This document shows positions 43,065-54,194 of a stretch of DNA of 64,000 nt, piece after piece. Position numbers and translations under genes: made by a program. The stretch's first letter is position 1. Every line of letters starts with the position of its first letter. The DNA is from Brevundimonas nasdae (GTDB lineage: Bacteria > Pseudomonadota > Alphaproteobacteria > Caulobacterales > Caulobacteraceae), in NCBI RefSeq assembly GCF_016654005.1, contig NZ_JAEPWN010000001.1, positions 611,201 through 675,200 on the forward strand. The letters are read 5' to 3'. The notes under the pieces were generated by a model, which saw only the letters and a program-made list of their open reading frames with translations, made no database searches and had not been told where the DNA came from.

Positions 43065-43327
43065 CTGGGCTCCATGGGTAAAAAAATGACCCTAATTTCG
43101 GGCGCTCATCATCAACTACATCAAAGCTTAGCATTGGGGTAATGTGGCTAAGGAGTGACAGTGTGGTGCCATGATCGTGGCTAATATGTAATTTCCATGG
43201 CGAGTTTATGATGTGCGTGCCTAACCTGCCAGTGTGAATGCGCCATAACAATCTGGCGGGCGCTTCAACTTAACAATAGCAGCTAAGCCTTAGTTATATG
43301 GTTGCTGGAATCTCAGGAGGGTGGGTT

Positions 43328-46294
43328 TTGAAGAATCGGATGAAACGCGAGTTCTTGCTCGCATCTACGATCATCGCGGGGATCACCCTCGTTGGTCTAG
43401 CTGCGCCAGCAATGGCGCAATCCACGACGGGTACTGCACAGGTCGAAGACATCGTCGTGACGGGGTCGCGTATTCCTCAAGCGAATCTGAAAACCACCAG
43501 CCCGGTGACCCAGGTTACCGGAGAGGATATCAATGTTCAGGGCGTTACCCGCGTTGAAGATCTGATCAACCAACTGCCCCAAGCGTTTGCTGCTCAAAAC
43601 TCAACTGTCGCCAATGGCGCGTCGGGCACTGCTACGGTCGATCTCCGGGGGCTTGGCTCGGACCGTACGCTGGTTCTGATCGACGGTCGCCGTATGGGTT
43701 ACGGTTCGCCTAATGATACGGCTGCCGACCTGAACCAGATTCCGGGTCAGTTGGTTGATCGTGTGGAAGTCCTGACGGGCGGCGCAGCAGCTGTTTATGG
43801 CTCTGACGCCATCGCCGGCGTGGTCAACTTCATCATGAAGAAAGACTTCGAAGGGCTGCGGATCGATGCCCAGTACGGCTTCTATCAGCATCACAACGAC
43901 TATGACGGTCCAGGCAACCTGCGCAGTGTCATTGAAGGTCGTGCGGCTGGCAACCCTTCACAGTTCAAGCTGCCGGATGACAATGTGATGGACGGCTTTA
44001 GCCGTGAAGTCACCATTATCATGGGGGTGAACGCCCCGGATGGACGTGGCAACCTCACAGCTTACGCAGGCTATCGCAAGAACAACAAGATCCTGGGTCG
44101 TGATCGCGACTATTCCTCTTGTTCGCTGGGTGGCGAGAATGCAGGCAGCTTTGTATGCGGCGGCTCCAGCACCAATGCGACCGGGCGGTTCAACTCATTG
44201 GAGAATGGCGCCAACCTGACTGTCGCCAGTGGCGGTGGTTTCCGCAACTATACGGGTGACGACGCCTATAATTTTGGCCCGCTGAACCACTATCAGCGCC
44301 CTGATGAACGCTACACCCTGGGCGCCTACGGGACCTACAAGGTCAATGATAAGATTGAAGCCTTCACCAGCCTGAGCTTTAGCGACTACAGCACCGTCGC
44401 TCAGATCGCTCCTTCCGGTGTATTCTTCGGCGGCGGCACGTCGGCAAACGGCGGTTACAACATCAGCTGCGACAATCCTCTTCTGTCGGGCGCTCAGGCG
44501 ACTGCGTTGGGTTGTGCTCCAGGTGTTGATACGGTTGAGGTGCTGATTGGTCGTCGTAACGTCGAAGGCGGCGGTCGTCAGGATTCCATTGGTTCCCAGA
44601 ACTATCGTGGGGTCGTCGGCATCCGCGGTGATTTGAGCGACACTTGGAGCTACGATCTGGCCGCCAGTTATTCGAAGGTCAGCCTTAGCCGCACTTATCT
44701 GAACGATTTCTCGAACCAGCGTATTGGACGTGCGCTTGACGTGGCGATCGATCCGGCAACGGGTAAGGCTGCGTGCGTTTCGGCGATCGATCCCGACGGT
44801 CCGACCGGTCCGTTGGCTGCCGTTGATGCCGCCTGCGTTCCTTACAACATCTATTCGCCGGATGGCGTCACGCCGGAAGCCTTGGCGTATCTCCAGACCC
44901 CGGGCCTTCAGCGCGGGGCCACGGAACAGCAGGTTATCACGCTTGCTGTGACGGGCGATCTGAGTTCGTATGTCAGCAGCCCATGGGCTGATGGCGGCCT
45001 GCAAGTCGCCTTCGGCGCTGAATACCGTCGCGACAAGCTTGTCGCGACTTCGGACACCTCGTTTGAGACGGGTGATTTGGCCGGGCAAGGCGGACCCACG
45101 AAGAGCGTGGCTGGTTCTGTTCAGGTCTATGATCTGTTCGGCGAATTCCGTCTGCCGCTCATCGAGGGGCGTCCCTTTGCAGACCAGGTGTCGATCAACG
45201 GCTCGTACCGCCATTCGACCTACGACAAGTTCAAGTCTGACGCCTATGGGTTTGGCATCGACTGGGCCCCTGTCTCGGATCTTCGTTTCCGGGCCAGCTT
45301 GGCGCGAACGACGCGAGCGCCGAATGTTATCGAACTGTTCCGCCCGCAAGGCCTGAACCTGTTTGATGCGGATGGCGACCCTTGCGGGCCGAATCCGACA
45401 GCGACGCTTGCTCAGTGCGTAGCAACCGGCGTTCCGTCCGCTCAGTACGGCCTGGTCGGCGGTTTGTTGGAAAGCCCAGCCGGGCAGTACAACTACTTGC
45501 AGAGCGGTAACCCGGACCTCGCGCCTGAAACGGCGGACACCTACACGTTCGGGGCAGTGTTCGCTCCTTCGTTCGTGCGTGGCCTCAATATCTCCGTCGA
45601 TTACTACAATATTGATCTGAAGAACCGGATCGACATCATTGATCCGTTGGTCACCCTCGATAACTGCTATGTTAACAACCAGGCGGATGCGTGTGCGCGT
45701 GTCGTTCGCAGCAACATTGGCACCCTCTGGACAACGGGTGGATATGTCGAGGCCTTCAACACCAATATTGGTGGTTTGAAGACTTCGGGCATCGATGTGA
45801 ACGTCAACTACAACGTCGGCCTCGACCGCTTTGGTTTGGACACTTACGGCAGTCTGGCCTTCAACATGGTCGGTTCGTGGCTCGACAAGATGGAAACCGA
45901 TCCGGGCGCGGGTGCTGCCGTATATGACTGTGTCGGTAAGTTTGCCGGTGAGTGCGGAACGCCCAAGAATGAGTGGCGTCACCGCGCGCGTGTGACCTGG
46001 CAGATGCCTTGGAACGCTGACCTGTCGGCTACGTGGCGTTACTACGGTGGCGTCGATAACGTCGCCGGTCCGGGACGTCTTGACAGCAGTTTCGATGCAC
46101 AAAACTACTTCGATCTGGCTGCCAACGTGCAACTGCGTGACAATATGAAGCTGCGCGTCGGCATCAACAACGTCTTCGATCGCGATCCTCCGCTATCGTA
46201 CAGCGTTGGCACCACCGGCAATAACAACACCTATCCACAAACCTACGATGCAATGGGTCGATTCATGTTCATCGGCATCACGGCTGACTTCTAA
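43328..46294 (+). CDS. TonB-dependent outer-membrane receptor
   Basis: A 988-residue TonB-dependent transporter. Signal peptide through MKREFLLASTIIAGITLVG..MAQ, TonB box region VEDIVVTGSRIP, plug domain (about 45-170) with DLRGLGSDRTLVLIDGRR and GSDAIAGVVNFIMKKDF, then a large 22-strand barrel ending FMFIGITADF with the terminal Phe. TTG 43328 is chosen because AGGAGG lies seven bases upstream; ATG 43340 and 43298 are alternatives. Substrate unknown; the plug type resembles caulobacterial and sphingomonad receptors for peptides or carbohydrates and not classic siderophore receptors. Codons favour T and A more than neighbours. A strong terminator follows. Confidence 0.9.
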   Translation: MKNRMKREFLLASTIIAGITLVGLAAPAMAQSTTGTAQVEDIVVTGSRIPQANLKTTSPVTQVTGEDINVQGVTRVEDLINQLPQAFAAQNSTVANGASGTATVDLRGLGSDRTLVLIDGRRMGYGSPNDTAADLNQIPGQLVDRVEVLTGGAAAVYGSDAIAGVVNFIMKKDFEGLRIDAQYGFYQHHNDYDGPGNLRSVIEGRAAGNPSQFKLPDDNVMDGFSREVTIIMGVNAPDGRGNLTAYAGYRKNNKILGRDRDYSSCSLGGENAGSFVCGGSSTNATGRFNSLENGANLTVASGGGFRNYTGDDAYNFGPLNHYQRPDERYTLGAYGTYKVNDKIEAFTSLSFSDYSTVAQIAPSGVFFGGGTSANGGYNISCDNPLLSGAQATALGCAPGVDTVEVLIGRRNVEGGGRQDSIGSQNYRGVVGIRGDLSDTWSYDLAASYSKVSLSRTYLNDFSNQRIGRALDVAIDPATGKAACVSAIDPDGPTGPLAAVDAACVPYNIYSPDGVTPEALAYLQTPGLQRGATEQQVITLAVTGDLSSYVSSPWADGGLQVAFGAEYRRDKLVATSDTSFETGDLAGQGGPTKSVAGSVQVYDLFGEFRLPLIEGRPFADQVSINGSYRHSTYDKFKSDAYGFGIDWAPVSDLRFRASLARTTRAPNVIELFRPQGLNLFDADGDPCGPNPTATLAQCVATGVPSAQYGLVGGLLESPAGQYNYLQSGNPDLAPETADTYTFGAVFAPSFVRGLNISVDYYNIDLKNRIDIIDPLVTLDNCYVNNQADACARVVRSNIGTLWTTGGYVEAFNTNIGGLKTSGIDVNVNYNVGLDRFGLDTYGSLAFNMVGSWLDKMETDPGAGAAVYDCVGKFAGECGTPKNEWRHRARVTWQMPWNADLSATWRYYGGVDNVAGPGRLDSSFDAQNYFDLAANVQLRDNMKLRVGINNVFDRDPPLSYSVGTTGNNNTYPQTYDAMGRFMFIGITADF

Positions 46295-46317
46295 AAGTCA
46301 TTCGATCTAGCACTGGG

Positions 46318-46348
46318 AGCGGCGAGCATTTTGCTCGCCGCTTTTTTT
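46318..46348 (+). terminator. TonB receptor terminator
   Basis: Perfect 11-bp stem AGCGGCGAGCA ttt TGCTCGCCGCT followed by seven T residues. Confidence 0.95.
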
Positions 46349-46427
46349 CGCCCCATTAAAACCATTTGCCTGGGTAAGCGTTGCTTTCGCTTAGGTTGTG
46401 CAGCCCATCCTAGGGTCGAGGAATTTC

Positions 46428-46994
46428 ATGAATAAAAATAGCATCTTCATTGCCGTAGCGATTGCCGTCAGTGTGGGGTCTGCGGCTTTCGCGCAGGATC
46501 AGGATGGTCCGATCGTCACGAACCGCTCGAACGAAAGCGCGGATGCATTGAGGACGCGGGAAGCCATCGCCTATTCGAACACGCTGCCGCGCGGGGCGCC
46601 GACGCAGGACTATCCGTTGGTGGCCTGGTGCGATGCGTTGGTGACGGGTCATGCGGATCTTGGCGAGACACTGACCAATCGTTCGCCTGAGGATACGGAG
46701 CTGGTGCGTCTGGGCCGTCTGGAGGCACAGGATTTCCGCAGCGCCCTGGCGGCGGCTGAGCCACGTCAGACGGCGGCGTCGAAGGCGGCGGCGCAACAGG
46801 CGGCTGCAGCGGCCAAGGCGCAGTGGGCGCCGTTGTTGGCCAGTCAGGACGAGGCGGCGCGCAGCCAGTCGTTCGGCCTGTTCTATGGTCTGCCGGGCCG
46901 CTGCGAACACGCGGCGCGCCGCATTCGAAACAACATCACGACGCCGCCCGCGACGCCGGCGGACGTCGGTCTGGAAGAGCCCGCCGCCAACTGA
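46428..46994 (+). CDS. Exported protein of unknown function downstream of TonB receptor
   Basis: A 188-residue protein with a signal peptide (MNKNSIFIAVAIAVSVGSAAFAQ). The mature part has two Cys residues (in LVAWCDALVTGHADLGETL and LPGRCEHAARRI) that could form a disulfide, and an Ala-rich helix in between (about 110-140). The 3' half is GC-rich while the 5' part is AT-rich. No family recognised. It lies 133 bases after the receptor gene, beyond its terminator, so it probably has its own promoter. Confidence 0.7.
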   Translation: MNKNSIFIAVAIAVSVGSAAFAQDQDGPIVTNRSNESADALRTREAIAYSNTLPRGAPTQDYPLVAWCDALVTGHADLGETLTNRSPEDTELVRLGRLEAQDFRSALAAAEPRQTAASKAAAQQAAAAAKAQWAPLLASQDEAARSQSFGLFYGLPGRCEHAARRIRNNITTPPATPADVGLEEPAAN

Positions 46995-47033
46995 TCGACG
47001 CTGGCGACCTGTAACGGCGGTCTGAGCTGGCGC

Positions 47034-49699
<2,666 letters not shown>

Positions 49700-49700
<1 letters not shown>

Positions 49701-50794
49701 CAGGAAGCCAGCTCGAACGGTTCAAGTCCCGACAGGCGCAGGGCCACCGGGCGTTCCGGGATGGCGCGGGGCTTCAGCGGAGCGACCTCTTCGGCAACAT
49801 GCTTGATGTGGTCGGGCGTCGTGCCGCAGCAGCCGCCGACGATGTTGACCAGGCCGGAGGCGGCCCATTCCTCAATGAAGTGGGCGGTTTCGTGGGGCTG
49901 TTCGTCGTACTGGCCCATGGCGTTGGGCAGGCCCGCGTTGGGATAGGCGGCGACCAGGGTGTCGGCGACGCGGCTCAGTTCGGCGATGAAGGGGCGCATC
50001 AGGTCGGCGCCCAGCGCGCAGTTGAAGCCCACGGCGAAGGGTTTGGCGTGGCGCACGCTGTTCCAGAAGCCTTCGGCCGTCTGGCCCGACAGGGTGCGGC
50101 CCGAACGGTCGGTGATGGTGCCGGAAATCCAGATGGGCAGGGGATCAAGTCCCTCGTCCTCCAGATCCTTGATCGCCTTGATGCAGGCCTTGCAGTTCAG
50201 CGTGTCGGTGATGGTTTCGATCAGATACAGATCGACGCCGCCCTGGTTCAGGGCCTTCACCTGCTGGCGATAAGCTTCGTACACTTGGTCGAAGGTGACC
50301 AGCCGCGCGCCGGGGTCGTTCACGTCGGACGACATGGATAGCATCTTGTTCAGCGGGCCGATGGAGCCGGCGGCGAAACGGGGCTTGTGCGGCTCCTTCT
50401 CGGTCCAACGGTCGGCGGCGGCTCGGGCCAGTTTGGCGCCTTCCAGATTGATGTCCCACACAGCCTGCGCGTCCAGCGCATAGTCTTCCTGAGCGATGGT
50501 GGTCGCCGAGAAGGTGTTGGTCTCGGAAATGTCGGCGCCAGCGGCGAAATACTGGTCGTGCAGGTCGGAGATGACGTCGGGACGTGTGATGCAGAGGATG
50601 TCATTGTTCCCCTTCATCTGGTCCTTTTCGTTGTAGCCGTTGGCGGTCACGAAGCGGTCGCCGCGGAAGTCTGCCTCGTTCAGCCCACGCCGCTGGATCA
50701 TCACGCCCCACGATCCGTCGAGAACCAGAATGCGTTCCTTGGCCGCCGCGTGCAGGGCGGCGATCCGTTCCGGGCGGGTCAGGGGGGATGTCAT
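49700..50794 (-). CDS. Methionine synthase, homocysteine-binding subunit (split MetH)
   Basis: A 364-residue homocysteine S-methyltransferase domain. It opens [19 protein letters not shown], and the zinc cysteines are visible as GFNCALG and [11 protein letters not shown]. This equals the first module of full-length MetH. It cannot use methylfolate alone, so it must work with the downstream protein that carries the folate and cobalamin modules. Start ATG overlaps the metF stop (TAATG) and its stop overlaps the next ATG (TGATG). Confidence 0.92.
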
Positions 50795-51750
50795 TACGCG
50801 ACGGCCTTGGTTTCACGCACGCCCAGCACGCGACAGATCGCATAGACCAGATCGGCGCGGTTCAGGGTGTAGAAGTGGAAGTCGCTGAAGCCCTCTTCCT
50901 GCAGACGGGCGCAGGTTTCGGCGGCGACCGAGGCGGCCAGCAACTTGCGTGTCTCGGGATCGTCGTCCAGCCCGTCGAAATGCCCGGCCAGCCATTCCGG
51001 CACCGACGCGCCGCATGAGCCGCACATCCGCTTCAGGCCGTTGAAGTTGGACACCGGCATAACGCCGGGGATCAGCGGAATGGTCACGCCCGCCGCCCGG
51101 ACCCGGTCGCGGAAGCGCAGGAAGGCATCGATGTCGAAGAAGAACTGGCTGACGGCGCGGGTAGCGCCTGCATCTACCTTGGCCTTCAGCACATCGATGT
51201 CGTGGTCGATGGAGGGGCTTTCGGGGTGGCGTTCGGGATAGGCGCCGACCGTGACGTCGAAGCCGCCGATACGGCTGATGGCGGCGGTCAATTCGGTGGC
51301 GTTGGCGTAGCCGTCGGCGCGGGGCTGATAGGCGCCGCCGATGCCGGATGCGCCGGGCGGATCGCCGCGCAGGGCGACGATATGATCGACGCCGATGGTC
51401 TTGTAGCCCTCGATGACCTCATCGACCTCTTCGCGGCTGGCGTCGACGCAGGTCAGGTGGGCGGCGGGGCGCAGGGAGGTTTCGGTGATGATGCGCTGAA
51501 CCGTCCGGTGGGTCCGTTCACGCGTCGAACCGCCTGCGCCATAGGTGACGGAGACGAAGGCTGGGTTCAGCGGCTCCAGCCGCCGGATCGCCTTCCACAG
51601 ATTGGCCTCGGCCTCGTCTGACTTGGGCGGGAAGAATTCGAAGGAGACGCGGACCTCGTTACGGTTCGATCCCGCACGGGCGACGGGGCCGAGCGGCGAC
51701 AGCAGCAGGGCGCGGGCTTCGGCCAGATTGAGCGGAGCGGGGGAGGCCAT
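50794..51750 (-). CDS. metF: Methylenetetrahydrofolate reductase
   Basis: FAD enzyme that makes 5-methyltetrahydrofolate, the methyl donor for MetH. The 318-residue TIM barrel has VSFEFFPPKSDEAE, FVSVTYGAGGSTRERT, HIVALRGDPP and RAVSQFFFDIDAFLRF, all family motifs. The N-terminal 28 residues before VRVSFEF are a short extension. Both ends overlap its neighbours by one base, so translation is coupled through the operon. Confidence 0.95.
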   Translation of the reverse strand: MASPAPLNLAEARALLLSPLGPVARAGSNRNEVRVSFEFFPPKSDEAEANLWKAIRRLEPLNPAFVSVTYGAGGSTRERTHRTVQRIITETSLRPAAHLTCVDASREEVDEVIEGYKTIGVDHIVALRGDPPGASGIGGAYQPRADGYANATELTAAISRIGGFDVTVGAYPERHPESPSIDHDIDVLKAKVDAGATRAVSQFFFDIDAFLRFRDRVRAAGVTIPLIPGVMPVSNFNGLKRMCGSCGASVPEWLAGHFDGLDDDPETRKLLAASVAAETCARLQEEGFSDFHFYTLNRADLVYAICRVLGVRETKAVA

Positions 51751-52709
51751 CAGGCGGTCTTTCTGTCCTGGAGGCGGCGTTCCGCCGTCCAGATGGTCAC
51801 GGTCAGGCCCTCGGCGTCGTGCGGCAGGGCGATGGGGGCGGACGGCGTCAGGCCGCCATCCTGCAGCCAGCCGTTGATCTCGCTGTCGGCGAAGCCCAGG
51901 CGGCGATGCTGATGGGCCTCGCGCATGTGTTCGAAGTCGTGGGGCGCGAAGTCGATGATGACCAGACGCCCGCCGGGGCTGACCAGGCGGCAGGCCTCGG
52001 CGACGGCGGCGGCGGGGTCGGAAAGGTAGTGCAGCACCTGGTGGACGATCACCAGATCGGCGCTGGCGGCGGGCAGGCGGGTGGCGAAGATGTCGCCGTG
52101 GCGCAGTTCGACCTGCTCAACGCCCGCCTTGGTGACATTGGTGCGGGCGATGTTGAGCATGTTCTGGCTGAGATCCAGCCCGACGGACATTTTCGCCTTC
52201 TTGCCGAACAGGGTCAGCATCCGGCCCGAGCCGGTGCCCAGATCGACCACGCGCTCGAACGGGCCGGGGCCGACGGCCTTCTCCAGCGCGGCTTCGACGG
52301 CGCTTTCGCTGACATAGAGGCTGCGCAGGCGGTCCCACTGGGGCGCGACCTGTTCGAAATAGCTGACGGCGGCTTCCTCGCGGTCCTTGCGGACTTCATC
52401 AAGGCGGCGGTGATCGGCTTCACCGGCGTCTTCGGCCAGAATATCCAGCACCGTGTCGATCAGGCGGCGGGCCTGGGCGTCGTGCGACAGGCGGTAATAG
52501 ACGCGGGCGCCGTCCGGGAAGCGTTCGATCAGACCGGCGTCGGTCATCAGCTTCAGATGGCGCGAGACGCGGGGTTGGCTCTGGTCCAGAATCCGCGACA
52601 TCTCCATGACCGACAGCTCTTCTCCCGCCAGCAACGACAGGACGCGCAGGCGGGTCGGCTCGCCAGCGGCGCGCAGGGCTTCGACAGTCTGATCAGCGGA
52701 CAGGCTCAT
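51750..52709 (-). CDS. ArsR-family regulator fused to SAM-dependent methyltransferase domain (SahR-like)
   Basis: A 319-residue two-domain protein. Residues 1-95 are an ArsR winged helix (EPTRLRVLSLLAGEELSVME, then SQPRVSRHLKLMTDAGLIER). Residues about 145-300 are a class I methyltransferase fold with the SAM-binding VVDLGTGSGRMLTLFG. Proteobacterial SahR regulators, which sense S-adenosylhomocysteine and control methionine-cycle genes, are ArsR-type; position as first gene of metF-metH supports that role here (inference). The methyltransferase fold may serve only as an SAM/SAH sensor. ATG 52709 was chosen; the operator palindrome starts three bases before it, so the gene is probably autoregulated. 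Confidence 0.88.
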   Translation of the reverse strand: MSLSADQTVEALRAAGEPTRLRVLSLLAGEELSVMEMSRILDQSQPRVSRHLKLMTDAGLIERFPDGARVYYRLSHDAQARRLIDTVLDILAEDAGEADHRRLDEVRKDREEAAVSYFEQVAPQWDRLRSLYVSESAVEAALEKAVGPGPFERVVDLGTGSGRMLTLFGKKAKMSVGLDLSQNMLNIARTNVTKAGVEQVELRHGDIFATRLPAASADLVIVHQVLHYLSDPAAAVAEACRLVSPGGRLVIIDFAPHDFEHMREAHQHRRLGFADSEINGWLQDGGLTPSAPIALPHDAEGLTVTIWTAERRLQDRKTA

Positions 52710-52712
52710 GCG

Positions 52713-52738
52713 ATCATATAAAGATATCCTTATATGAT
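52713..52738. promoter_or_regulatory. Operator palindrome of the methionine operon
   Basis: 26-bp palindrome with one mismatched pair: arms ATCATATAA and TTATATGAT around AGATATCC. It is very AT-rich in a GC-rich genome and directly precedes the ArsR-methyltransferase start, also lying in the promoter region of the divergent EF-hand gene. Size and symmetry fit an ArsR dimer site. Confidence 0.75.
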
Positions 52739-52828
52739 TTGGCAAGTGAAATCGCTTCTCAGATAAGGATGCGACGGGAAAACTTCGTGCGTGCGTTCAA
52801 GGTTTCGCAGCCCTTTTGGAGTGGTCCC

Positions 52829-53236
52829 ATGCGTATCCTGCTGATTACCGCCTTCGCACTTGCCGCCGCCGGCCCGGCCCTGGCCCAGAGTGATTTCCCC
52901 GAGCCGCCGCAGATGGCGGGGCCGCCGATGGGCGGGGGGCAGGGCGGCGGCCAATGGGGCGGAATGCGACCGCCGGAACGCGAGACCCTGGCCCAGTTTC
53001 AGGCGCGGATGGGGCAGTTGTTCGAACGTCTGGACGCCAATCACGACGGCGTTGTCGATGCGACCGAGTTGGCCAATGGCCGCGGCGGGCGGATGCTGAC
53101 ACGGTTCGACGCGGACAACGACGGCCGGATCACGCGGGCCGAGTTCGATGCGGGCGTTCAGGCCGAGTTCAAGACGCTGGACAAGAACGGCGACGGCGTC
53201 GTGACAGCGGACGAACGGCCCCAGCGCCCGCGCTGA
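52829..53236 (+). CDS. Exported EF-hand calcium-binding protein
   Basis: A 135-residue secreted protein. Signal peptide MRILLITAFALAAAGPALAQ, a Gly/Met/Pro linker (about 25-50), then three EF-hand loops: DANHDGVVDATE, DADNDGRITRAE and DKNGDGVVTADE, each with the full D-x-(N/D)-x-D-G pattern. ATG 52829 was chosen over 52739. It is divergent from the met operon, and its promoter overlaps or abuts that operator. Role unknown; calcium binding is predicted. Confidence 0.87.
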   Translation: MRILLITAFALAAAGPALAQSDFPEPPQMAGPPMGGGQGGGQWGGMRPPERETLAQFQARMGQLFERLDANHDGVVDATELANGRGGRMLTRFDADNDGRITRAEFDAGVQAEFKTLDKNGDGVVTADERPQRPR

Positions 53237-53238
53237 GA

Positions 53239-54165
53239 TCAGACGACGGGCGTCTTCAAGGGTTCGCCTGCGAAATGCGCCTGAAGGTTCTCGATCAGAA
53301 GCACCAGCATGCCTTGCACGCCGGCGGTCGTGGCGCCGCCGGTGTGGGGCGTCAGGACTGTGTTGGGCACGTCGGCCCAACGCGCGGGATCGGTCGGCTC
53401 GTCGATGAAGACATCCAGCGCCGCCTGGCCCAGGGCGCCGGATTTCAATGCAGCGATCAGGGCATCCTCGTCCACCACCTGCCCGCGCGAGACATTGACC
53501 AGCAGTCCGTCCGGGCCGAGCGCGTCGAGGATTTCGCGTGAGATCAGGCCGCGATTGGTCTCATCCGCCTTGCAGGCCACGACCAGGACGTCGCTGGCCT
53601 TGGCCAGGGCCAGCAGGGATTCAGCGCGGGGCCATTGCGCCTCGTGTGGACGCGGGCCCCACCAGCTGACCGCCATGCGGAAGGCTTCGGCGCGGCTGGC
53701 GACGGCCTTGCCGATATGGCCCAGGCCGACGACGCCCAGCTTTTGGCCGCCGATGGAGGCGGTGATGTTGCGGGTCTCGATCGTCCATTCGCCTGTGCGG
53801 ACCTGACGGTCGCCGGATGCGATCTGGCGTCGCGCAGCCAGGATCAGGCCCAGGGCGTGATCGGCGACGTCTTCGTGATTGACGCCGGGCGCATGGGTGA
53901 CCGGCAGGCCGCGCGCGCGGCACCATTCGATATCGATGCCGTCATAGCCCGAGGTGAAACAGGCGATCAGGCTGAGATTGGGAAGCTGTTCGATCAGGGC
54001 CTTGTCGAGCGGGTATTCCCCGGCGACGACCATGACGCGGATATCGTGGGCGGCCTCGACCGGCGGGCCTTCCCAGAAGCGGTAAACGTCGTAGGCGCTC
54101 TCGAGGAAGCCGGAGAGCGGGGCGAGATGCCGCTGCATGATGAGAACGGCGGGGCGTTGGGTCAT
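53239..54165 (-). CDS. D-isomer-specific 2-hydroxyacid dehydrogenase
   Basis: A 308-residue NAD(P)-dependent dehydrogenase. Rossmann motif GVVGLGHIGKAVASRAEAF, then VNVSRGQVVDEDALI, catalytic Arg/Glu region in ALDVFIDEPTDPARW, and His in TPHTGGATT. The group includes glyoxylate/hydroxypyruvate reductases; the exact acid is not deducible. Two bases separate its stop from the EF-hand stop (convergent), and it lies 29 bases downstream of ettA, so may be co-transcribed with it. Confidence 0.9.
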   Translation of the reverse strand: MTQRPAVLIMQRHLAPLSGFLESAYDVYRFWEGPPVEAAHDIRVMVVAGEYPLDKALIEQLPNLSLIACFTSGYDGIDIEWCRARGLPVTHAPGVNHEDVADHALGLILAARRQIASGDRQVRTGEWTIETRNITASIGGQKLGVVGLGHIGKAVASRAEAFRMAVSWWGPRPHEAQWPRAESLLALAKASDVLVVACKADETNRGLISREILDALGPDGLLVNVSRGQVVDEDALIAALKSGALGQAALDVFIDEPTDPARWADVPNTVLTPHTGGATTAGVQGMLVLLIENLQAHFAGEPLKTPVV

Positions 54166-54194
54166 GCAGCGGCTCCTCTTTATCGATCAGTCGA

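Noticed and set aside
44195..46132. 645-codon open frame opposite the TonB receptor
   Set aside because: Antisense shadow with no recognisable domain, no ribosome-binding site, and full overlap with a well-supported receptor gene.
52710..52828. SAM riboswitch before the met operon
   Set aside because: The space between the regulator start and the divergent gene is short and contains a protein-type palindrome, not riboswitch stems.
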